From NCBI GenBank assembly GCA_934746785.1, contig CAKVFO010000013.1, forward strand, positions 1-34,337: 34,337 bases of DNA, in the 5' to 3' direction. This document shows positions 17,535 through 24,348 of the stretch, piece after piece. How positions within the stretch are numbered: the stretch's first letter is position 1; each line of letters opens with the position of its first letter. Source of the DNA: an uncultured Clostridium sp. (GTDB lineage: Bacteria > Bacillota > Clostridia > Clostridiales > Clostridiaceae). Both the position numbers and the translations under genes were made by a program. Below the pieces are notes generated by a model. That model was not told the origin of the DNA. It saw only the letters and a list, made by a program, of their open reading frames with translations, and searched no databases.

Positions 17535-18416
17535 ATGAAAATAAATAGAATACATGAAGTAAAAACCCATGGGCAACTTTTTTTTCCTTTTGCAATATAT
17601 GGTGGAAGTATTTCAGAATACAGCAATTCATATCCCCTTCACTGGCATGAAGAAATGGAAATTATTTATAATGTTAATGGCTGTGGTTTAATAACTGTTG
17701 AAGGTGAAAATTTTTTATTAAATACAGGTGATATTATTGTAATTCCTCCAGAAACAATACATGGAATACGTCAAAATAATAATGATACTATGAGCTACTT
17801 TACAATACTTTTTAAATTATCTATTTTAAATGAAAATGAAAAAGATATCTGTTATGAAAAGTATATTAATCCATTCTTAGAGCATAAAAAAATAATTCCT
17901 GCTTATATATCTTCTAAAGATGATATAAACAAAGAATTACTACCCTATATAAAAACCTTAATAGACAGCTGTAACATTGGTGACTACGATAATGAATTAT
18001 TAATAAAGTCCTGTATATACGGTATTCTTCATATTTTATTTAAATATAGTAAGGGCTCAAGTCTTAAAAATATAAATATAAAAAATACCTATAATAAATT
18101 AAAGAATATTCTTGAATATATAGAAAAGAAATATGATACAGAAATTTCAATTAAATATGCAGCATCAATATGCGGCTTTTCAGAAAGTCATTTTATGAAA
18201 ATATTTAAAAGCTTTACAGGAAAAAGTTTTACACAATATTTAAATGACTACCGTTTAGAAGTTGCATTAAATCTTCTTATAAACAGTGATTTGAAAATAA
18301 TAGATATAGCTGAAAACATTGGTTTTAATAACTTTTCATACTTTATACGTGCTTTTTCAAAAAGATATAATGTAACACCTTCAGAGTTTAGGAAAAAAAA
18401 TAAGTCATTAAAATAA
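17535..18416 (+). CDS. AraC-family transcriptional regulator with cupin sensor
   Basis: A 293-residue regulator. The N-terminal half is an AraC-type cupin with HWHEEMEI (36-43) and GDIIVIPPETIHGI (66-79), a sugar-binding beta barrel. The C-terminal 100 residues hold two helix-turn-helix units ending in IDIAENIGFNNFSYFIRAFSKRYNVTPSEF, the AraC family signature (shown here in part: GFNNFSYFIRAFSK). It reads away from the GH13 gene, with a 110-bp shared control region, so it probably activates that gene in response to a maltodextrin-type sugar. The start ATG has AGGAG eight bases upstream. It may alternatively govern a distant carbohydrate operon. Confidence 0.85.
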   Translation: MKINRIHEVKTHGQLFFPFAIYGGSISEYSNSYPLHWHEEMEIIYNVNGCGLITVEGENFLLNTGDIIVIPPETIHGIRQNNNDTMSYFTILFKLSILNENEKDICYEKYINPFLEHKKIIPAYISSKDDINKELLPYIKTLIDSCNIGDYDNELLIKSCIYGILHILFKYSKGSSLKNINIKNTYNKLKNILEYIEKKYDTEISIKYAASICGFSESHFMKIFKSFTGKSFTQYLNDYRLEVALNLLINSDLKIIDIAENIGFNNFSYFIRAFSKRYNVTPSEFRKKNKSLK

Positions 18417-18430
18417 TTGTACCGGCATAC

Positions 18431-18459
18431 TTGTATTATATAAATTTGGAATATATACT
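18431..18459 (+). promoter_or_regulatory. Sigma-A-type promoter for the ECF S-component gene
   Basis: TTGTAT (18431-18436) and TATACT (18454-18459) are 17 bases apart, 40 bases before the ATG at 18500. No riboswitch fold was evident in the 83 bases after the AraC gene. Confidence 0.5.
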
Positions 18460-18499
18460 AATTTTATAGCAATTATAACTTTATATTGGAGGAATACAT

Positions 18500-19072
18500 A
18501 TGAAAAATAGAACATCAAAGTTAATTCAAACAGCTCTTATGGCAGCCTTATGTTATGTTTCATTCACATTTTTACAAATTAAAATACCTGTACCTGGAGG
18601 AGATGCTACTTCTATTCATATAGGAAATGCCTTTTGTATTTTAGCAGCACTTTTCCTTGGAGGAATTTATGGAGGACTTGCTGGAGCTGTTGGTATGACG
18701 ATAGCTGATCTTATGGATCCTGTTTATGTACTTTATGCACCTAAAACATTTATATTAAAATTGTGTATAGGTCTAATTGCAGGATTCATAGCTCATAAAT
18801 GTGCTAATATAAGCAAATCTCATGATAAAAAATATATAATTAAATGGAGTGCTCTAGCTTCAATTGGGGCTCTTGCTTTTAATATAGTGTTTGATCCATT
18901 AGTTGGATACCTTTATAAACAATTTATCTTAGGAGTACCTCAAAGTGCTGCTGCTATTTTAGCCAAACTAAGTGTTGTGGCTACAACAATAAATGCTGTT
19001 ATATCAACAATAATTGTTGTAATATTATATACTGCATTAAAACCACTTTTAGAAAAAGCTAAACTTATATAA
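18500..19072 (+). CDS. ECF transporter S component (vitamin or cofactor precursor uptake)
   Basis: A 190-residue membrane protein with about six hydrophobic helices. The N-terminal segment TALMAALCYVSFTFLQIKIPVPGG and the later IHIGNAFCILAALFLGG and YAPKTFILK fit the substrate-binding subunit (S component) of energy-coupling factor transporters, in the riboflavin/COG4720-type group. Such a subunit binds a vitamin or related small molecule and works with EcfA, EcfA' and EcfT encoded elsewhere. The substrate is not evident, since no riboswitch or biosynthetic neighbour is present. It has its own promoter and ends at a terminator. Start ATG with TTGGAGG seven bases upstream. Confidence 0.75.
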   Translation: MKNRTSKLIQTALMAALCYVSFTFLQIKIPVPGGDATSIHIGNAFCILAALFLGGIYGGLAGAVGMTIADLMDPVYVLYAPKTFILKLCIGLIAGFIAHKCANISKSHDKKYIIKWSALASIGALAFNIVFDPLVGYLYKQFILGVPQSAAAILAKLSVVATTINAVISTIIVVILYTALKPLLEKAKLI

Positions 19073-19074
19073 AA

Positions 19075-19124
19075 ATAAAGGAATTGAGAAGAATATAATC
19101 AAAACATTTTTCTCAGTTCCTTTA
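19075..19124. terminator. Two-way terminator after the ECF gene and the ABC remnant
   Basis: AAAGGAATTGAGAA and TTCTCAGTTCCTTT pair over 14 bases (one G-U) with a 19-base loop. T-rich tracts on both strands make it usable from both sides. Confidence 0.75.
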
Positions 19125-19128
19125 TTCT

Positions 19129-20545
19129 CTAATAATTTAGTAGTAAACTCTTATATACACCATCTTTCTCTAATAATTCTTTATGATTTCCACTCTCTAC
19201 TATCTTACCGTCGCTCATAACATATATATTATCAGCATTTCTTATAGTAGAAAGTCTATGGGCTATAAATAGTACTGTTTTATCCTTTAAGAAATTATTA
19301 ATATTATCCATTAATCTTTTCTGAGATATATTATCTAAAGCAGAAGTTGCTTCATCAAAAATCATAATTTTAGTATTATTTAAAATAGCTCTAGCCACAG
19401 CTATTCTCTGCTTTTGGCCTCCTGAAAGCTTTACTCCTCTTTCTCCAATTACAGTATTATATCCATCCTCTAAATGCTCAATAAAATCAGTAAACTCTAC
19501 AACTTTGCAAACTTCAAGTACCTTTTCTTCATCTACATTAGAATTTAATTTAATATTATTAAAAATAGTATCATCAAGAAGAAATACATCTTGAGTCACT
19601 ATTGATATGTTTCTTCTTAAGTACTTTAAATTATATTCTTCAATAGGAACATTATCAATTAAAATTAGAAAGCATAGTTGTATATTGTGTAAACGCAATT
19701 AATTCACCTATTGAAAGTTCTCCTTTTATAGCCTTTATTCCTCCTATTAAATATGTAAGTATAACTATTAAACTTTCAAAAAGTATACTACAATTAGTAC
19801 TTCCAGATATAATAATATCTAATCCTATAGTTTCATTAGTAAACTTTCTTTCATTATCTATATAGCTTTTAAAAAACATTCTTTTTGACTTGGATATAAC
19901 AATATTCATGATATTTGATACATACTCAACTAACTGATTTGATGAATCACCAGCTATTTCACGTACCTTATTTATTTTCTCAGCTATTATCTCAGTAAAC
20001 TTTATTTGAAGATAAGTCATAGCAAACTGTAGTATTATAACTATAAAAGCTAAAGATAGCTGTATCTTAATTAAAAATATAATAGCTAATATACCTGTAA
20101 GGCCTTGAAAAATCACATTAAAAAATAAATCAAGACCAAAGTCTTCTAAAATAAACATATCATTATCTAATACCCTTATTACATTTCCAGTTTTCTGATC
20201 TATAAAATAACTTCCTGAAAGTTTAGATACATGATTCAATAATTTATTCTTTAATCTAACTGAGACCTTTCTTTTTGTTTTTGAATAGAAATAAGATAAG
20301 ACCATTTCAATATTTATTACAATAACACATGATAATATGTACACTATAGAAAGCTTAATTATAAGATCTATATTCTTTTCTGAAATACCAGAATCTAAAA
20401 TCTGCTGGGTTAAATATGGCTTATATAAATTAATTAATGCTGCAAAAAGCATAGCAATAAAAGCCATAAAAATTTTAACTCTATTTTCCTTTAATAACTC
20501 TTTAACATATCTTAATAAATTGACTCTGCTCTTTTTACTTATCAT
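19129..20545 (-). pseudogene. ABC exporter (fused TMD-NBD), internal deletion removes Walker A
   Basis: The first part (19655-20545) encodes an ABC exporter membrane domain of 296 codons starting at an ATG with AAAGGA, ending at GELIAFTQYTTML, where the domain should continue. The second part, in another frame, resumes inside the nucleotide-binding domain at ILIDNVPIEEYNLKYLRR and contains the Q-loop (VTQDVFLLDD), signature LSGGQKQR, Walker B IMIFDEATSALD and the switch His in FIAHRLS. The last membrane helix and the whole Walker A region, about 110 residues, are missing, and the join near 19680 also shifts frame. The product cannot bind ATP. Position after a peptide precursor, maturases and protease suggests it was the RiPP exporter. 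Downstream of it lies a terminator. Confidence 0.85.
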
Positions 20546-20601
20546 TTATATTCCTTTCTATTAAGGATACTAATCCATTAATACTATTTAAATCATAAAA
20601 A

Positions 20602-20984
20602 CTAACATTGGTTTAAATCACAATGTAGATATGGAATTGAATCTACAACTGCCTGAACCTCTTTATTTCTATTAAACCAAAACTCATCTTTCTTCTTCAT
20701 AAGTTTTGCTTTTACACCTATGACACTTTCTAAGCATGCAGGATAACTTCTTTCACTTCTATTTGAAGGAGAACATACTAAAATTTTATATCCTTACACT
20801 CCTTTTTAATTGCAGAAGCACAAATGGTTCCATGTCCAAAATCATCACAATAATTTCCTTCAATAATTCTATAGTTTTCATCACTCTTTACAAAAGAGTA
20901 TCCTGTTTTAATAGAATTTTTAAGATAATCATGGTTTACATTAATACCAGAATCAAGTATAGCAATCTTTACAGCATTTTTCAT
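20602..20984 (-). pseudogene. Subtilisin-type (S8) peptidase, deleted remnant
   Basis: The gene starts at an ATG with GGAGGG. The first 68 codons carry the catalytic Asp region (VKIAILDSGIN) and the catalytic His region (DFGHGTICASA), then stop after KDIKF. In the next frame the sequence resumes as ILVCSPSNRSERSYPACLESVIGVK, the conserved segment before the oxyanion region of S8 peptidases, and ends at 20602-20604. About 55-60 residues are missing at the join near 20777, and the C-terminal region that would hold the catalytic Ser is gone as well. Its place between precursor and exporter fits a protease that once removed the leader peptide. Confidence 0.8.
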
Positions 20985-21021
20985 AATTACCCTCCAATTA
21001 TACTGTTAATTAATAGACTTT

Positions 21022-21059
21022 TAAAATGAAGTGGATTTAAAAAAATCCACTCCATTTTA
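21022..21059 (-). terminator. Hairpin after the precursor peptide gene
   Basis: AAAATGGAGTGGATTT and AAATCCACTTCATTTT (minus strand) pair over 16 bases with one mismatch, right after the precursor stop. Partial termination here would yield much more precursor message than message for the peptidase and exporter, as usual in RiPP operons. Confidence 0.65.
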
Positions 21060-21063
21060 TTTT

Positions 21064-21186
21064 CTAAGCTCTTGTTGATTTGTACCAAATTGGTTTATTT
21101 TTTTTGTTACAGTCAAACCAGCATCCAATATTTTGCGCTTCTACTGAAACCTCATTCTTATTTTCAATCTTCTTAATTTTTAGCAT
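21064..21186 (-). CDS. RiPP precursor peptide, two-Cys core
   Basis: A 40-residue peptide not among the long frames, found by its very strong ribosome binding site (AAAGGAGGTGAG, four bases from ATG). The Lys/Glu-rich leader runs to about residue 17 and ends in SVEA (14-17). The probable core follows, with C22, W23 and C26 in GCWFDC and an aromatic, basic tail (PIWYKSTRA). It lies between radical SAM/SPASM maturases and a protease plus ABC exporter, the usual layout for radical SAM-modified peptides. Likely modifications by such enzymes are thioether or carbon-carbon cross-links on Cys or Trp. The SVEA at the leader end recalls clostridial Cys-rich precursors of the CLI_3235 and Clo7bot groups, but those have many more Cys, so membership is unsure. 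The gene itself looks intact. Confidence 0.72.
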   Translation of the reverse strand: MLKIKKIENKNEVSVEAQNIGCWFDCNKKNKPIWYKSTRA

Positions 21187-21217
21187 ATTTCTCACCTCCT
21201 TTCAAAGAAATAATATT

Positions 21218-22145
21218 TTATCTACAAATCCCATTAATTTTATACAAAACATTATTAACTGCACAGCCTACAGGCTCTGGTTCAATGTAGCTTCCGGTTA
21301 TAAGCTTATTAATTATTTTACATCTTGAAGAATCACATACATTACATAAAGCACATTCTCTACATTCTTCATTTGTATAGTTTGAATAAGATAAAATGCT
21401 TTGTAATTTATTTAAATCTAAACCATCATAGATATTTCCAATATTAAACTCCTCAATACCTCCAGCCATCATACATGGATATAAAGTTCCATCTGGATAG
21501 ATATGTATATTATCAATACCACCTGTACATCTGCTTCCCTTATTAAAATCTATAGGGTCACATAAACTTACAAAAACATCTTCATAATCTTTTATATATT
21601 CCTTTATGGCTGCTATTTGTTTTTCTAACTCTAAAATATCTTTTTCATCCCAGTTTTTATCAAATATATTGTGACCTGGCACTATAACCTTAAATCCTAA
21701 ATCTAACAAGTGTTTTACATCATCACTTAATGTATAAACAGTTTGGCTATCATAGGTTGTCCTTACTCTTATTTCTTTATCTAATCTTCCTTTAAGTTTC
21801 ATAGCATTTTTGTAAACTGTGTCATAACTTCCTTCTCCATTTTTAAATGGTCTATTACAATCATGAGTTTTCTTCATTCCATCAATACTTATAGAAATAT
21901 CATCAAGATCATTTATTATGAAATCTATAATCTCTTCATTTAGAATTGTTGTATTTGTGGTTGTTAAAAACATCTTTTTATAATCTTTAAATTCTTCCTT
22001 AATTCTCTTCACAAAGTACTTCATTATCTTATAATTAAGAAAAGGTTCTCCACCATGAAATGATATAAGAAGGTTTCTCATTCCCTTCATAACAATATTT
22101 ACATCTTAAATTACATGCTGATGTAACCCAAATGCTGTACATCAT
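21218..22145 (-). pseudogene. Radical SAM/SPASM peptide maturase, deleted after the CxxxCxxC
   Basis: Translation begins at ATG-ATG (22145) with GGGGTGAG, two bases after the preceding gene, and gives SACNLRCKYCYEGNEKP, the radical SAM cluster motif C-NLR-C-KY-C. The frame then runs into different sequence, while another frame picks up at LLISFHGGEPFLNYK, the second conserved radical SAM segment. The join is close to 22065-22075 and probably costs 20 to 40 residues plus a frameshift. The rest is open to 21218, including ISISIDGMKKTHD and a SPASM C-terminus (C near PCMMAGG, CRECALCNVCDSSRC, GC). The 290-codon frame on its own lacks the cluster Cys. The gene is therefore probably inactive. Confidence 0.78.
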
Positions 22146-22147
22146 AA

Positions 22148-23458
22148 TTACTCACCCCATATTCGCTTTGTTAATACCTTTTTCTTTATAATGCATTCCT
22201 TATCTAAAATATCTTTATTTTCATAGTAAAGATATGAACCTGGGCATGTCCAACAAAATACGTTTACATTACATTCCTTACATTTTCCATTGTTAATGGG
22301 ATTAATATTACTAACTTTTAAACTTGTATTTATTCCTTTGAACCTATTACTTGTAAGTTCATTTAAACTAGTAACTTCCTTTATATTTGCAATCTTATAT
22401 TTATCAAAAATAAAGCTTGGACACGGATATATATCACCCTTAAAATCAATAAACAATTCTTTATTACCTGCACTACAGCTACAAGCTGCTGTTTCTTCTA
22501 CTTTAGCTTCTAAAAACTCTTTTGGAAAATAAACTTCATCACTATAATAATAATCTTTAGCATTTTTTCCTCTTCCAACTGGCGAAAAACCTCTACATAT
22601 CGGTTTAGTTCCCAATTCCTTATTTAAACTTATAAAATCTTCCTCTAATTGCTCGTTTTTCTGAGAAAAAACCATGGATATAGTTACATCATTTTTGTTT
22701 TTACTTTTAACTAATTTTATATTTTCAACAACTCTTTCAAAAACTCCTGTCCCTCTTACCTGGGAGCAGGTTTTTTCATTAATTCCATCAAGACTTATGT
22801 CAAGCTGATCACTAAGTTCACATAACATATCTACATTATCTTCATTTATAAAAGTTCCATTTGTACAAACTGTTATATGACCTTTATAATTATTTCTAAG
22901 ATATTGTAAAATCTCAAAGAAATCCTTTCTAAGCATTGGTTCTCCACCACTTAACATAATATCTTCTGGATTCCATTCTATACATTTATCTATTATCTCT
23001 AATATTTCTTCAGTTTTTAAGTCCATCATTTCATCAGAACTTTGAACAGCATCAATACAACAATGTATACAATGAAGATTACATCTTTTTGTCAGCTCGA
23101 TAGCAACTGTCTTATTAGGATAAAAGTCTTCTTTATCTTTATGAACAATTATCCTCATCTCTAAAAGTATATCTATTACTTTTTTAATATATACATAATC
23201 CTCTTCCTCTTCAAAAACTGCCTTCATTTCTTTAGCTAAATCTCTCATATCTCTAGCCTTATCCTTAGTTTTATAATTTGCCCCTTTGGAAACAATTACA
23301 TTAGAGAACCACTTAATAGCTTCGTCAATTTCACCAGTTCTTCTATAAAGCTCTCCTATTAAATACATTAAATCATATGTATCAAGTCCATAAATTGGAG
23401 TATCTTCATTAGAATAGGCCCTTTTAAATCCTTCTAAAGCTTTTTTAAGGTAATTCAT
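22148..23458 (-). CDS. Radical SAM/SPASM peptide maturase fused to a DUF2225-like tail
   Basis: A 436-codon frame with two parts. Residues 1-80 (LKKALEGFKRAYSNEDTPIYGL to LAKEMKA) match the helical, TPR-like C-terminal part of DUF2225 proteins. From about 85 on it is a radical SAM enzyme: C126-NLH-C130-IH-C133, GGEPML at about 167, LDISLDGINE at about 224, then a SPASM domain with Cys at C393, C396, C402, C405 and C422. Its role would be to modify the precursor at 21064-21186. No ribosome binding site precedes the ATG at 23458, and just upstream lie fragments of the DUF2225 N-terminus in other frames, so the fusion looks like the outcome of a deletion. Translation may start inside, for example at the ATG before RDLAKEM (about 23248), which has AAGG eight bases upstream. 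Confidence 0.75.
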   Translation of the reverse strand: MNYLKKALEGFKRAYSNEDTPIYGLDTYDLMYLIGELYRRTGEIDEAIKWFSNVIVSKGANYKTKDKARDMRDLAKEMKAVFEEEEDYVYIKKVIDILLEMRIIVHKDKEDFYPNKTVAIELTKRCNLHCIHCCIDAVQSSDEMMDLKTEEILEIIDKCIEWNPEDIMLSGGEPMLRKDFFEILQYLRNNYKGHITVCTNGTFINEDNVDMLCELSDQLDISLDGINEKTCSQVRGTGVFERVVENIKLVKSKNKNDVTISMVFSQKNEQLEEDFISLNKELGTKPICRGFSPVGRGKNAKDYYYSDEVYFPKEFLEAKVEETAACSCSAGNKELFIDFKGDIYPCPSFIFDKYKIANIKEVTSLNELTSNRFKGINTSLKVSNINPINNGKCKECNVNVFCWTCPGSYLYYENKDILDKECIIKKKVLTKRIWGE

Positions 23459-23641
23459 ATAAATATGGATTTATAATATCATATCTTATAAAAGTATCAG
23501 TATCCTTTGACTTAATCCTTGCAACTGAAGATTTGACAGCCCTCATCTTAATCTCTTCTTATGTATAACCTAACTTTTATCTTCAAATAAAAATTTTACA
23601 GTTCTTTCTATTATTGTATTATATTGCTTTAAATCATTCAT
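23459..23641 (-). pseudogene. DUF2225 N-terminal fragments
   Basis: An ATG overlapping the stop of the upstream gene (TAATG) opens MNDLKQYNTIIERTVKFLFEDKS and stops. About 40 bases on, another frame reads RAVKSSVARIKSKDTDTF and IRYDIINPYLYE, which matches the DUF2225 stretch that follows its first zinc-type Cys pair. The CPVC and the second Cys pair of the family are both missing at the breaks. The tail of the same domain continues in the next frame as the first 80 codons of the radical SAM gene. Read together, this is a DUF2225 gene broken by at least two deletions. Confidence 0.55.
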
Positions 23642-24171
23642 TAATTATTTAATTTCATTTTTTTATAATCAATAACTAATGTATTGTAGCTCCACTTTAT
23701 TCTATTAACCATTGCACGAGATTCCTCTTCACTAAGGTTATTCAAATTTGTAAAGTTTCCCTCTGATCCTTCTTTAAACAAGCTATATACCTTATCTATA
23801 CTTACTAAAAATGTCTTTGCATCATCAAGATAACCATATAAGCTACTGTCCTGTATTTTATCTTTTTGAAGTTTAGCATAAATATCTTCTATTTTAGATT
23901 TTGTACTGTTACTATTGCCTAAAACTTCATTATAATAATCTAAATTTTCTCCTAAAGTTTTAGAAGTGTCTTCATTTAAAATTTTCTTATATATTACTTC
24001 AATATATTCTTCCTGAAGATTTATTATATCATCTTTACATTCTTTTGAAGTATTTAAAATATTATAATTTTCTTTCACATGTATAACAAAACCAATTCCT
24101 GAAAATAAAGAAATTGAAATAACTAAGGCCATAGTTATTTTTATAATCCTCTTTTTCATTTCTACATTCAA
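23641..24171 (-). CDS. Membrane-anchored or secreted protein of unknown function
   Basis: About 176 residues, with an N-terminal hydrophobic helix (IIKITMALVISISLFSGIGF) after a basic start, then a charged, mainly helical domain (EYIEVIYKKILNEDTSKTL and KIEDIYAKLQKDKIQD). It is likely exported or tethered to the outer face of the membrane. I do not recognise the family. The start is taken as TTG (24169-24171), because GGAGGGGAG lies at good distance; the ATG at 24159 is too far from it. Its stop overlaps the first ATG of the DUF2225 remnant, so it may have been the first gene of the operon that leads into the RiPP cluster. Confidence 0.55.
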   Translation of the reverse strand: MNVEMKKRIIKITMALVISISLFSGIGFVIHVKENYNILNTSKECKDDIINLQEEYIEVIYKKILNEDTSKTLGENLDYYNEVLGNSNSTKSKIEDIYAKLQKDKIQDSSLYGYLDDAKTFLVSIDKVYSLFKEGSEGNFTNLNNLSEEESRAMVNRIKWSYNTLVIDYKKMKLNN

Positions 24172-24310
24172 AATTCTCCCCTCCCCATACTTTATTTTAA
24201 TATAACAAAAGACCAAAAAACAGCATCACCTGTCCTTTATCTAAATCATATTTGCTATCCAGCTCTGTTCCATTATAGTCCAAAGAAATTTTATATTTCT
24301 ATATATGAAA

Positions 24311-24339
24311 ATAGCAGAAGATTAAAAATCTTCTGCTAT
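24311..24339 (-). terminator. Terminator of the fructose operon
   Basis: A perfect 13-bp stem (ATAGCAGAAGATT with its inverse, loop of three) followed on the minus strand by TTTTC. It lies 10 bases after the fruA stop. Confidence 0.85.
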
Positions 24340-24348
24340 ATCATAAAA

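Noticed and set aside
18417..18499. Riboswitch before the ECF transporter gene
   Set aside because: The 83-base leader is mostly promoter and ribosome binding site; no recognised aptamer core could be seen.
20736..21328. Plus-strand frames across the peptidase, precursor and maturase region
   Set aside because: They lack ribosome binding sites and lie opposite sequence with clear peptidase, precursor and SPASM motifs.
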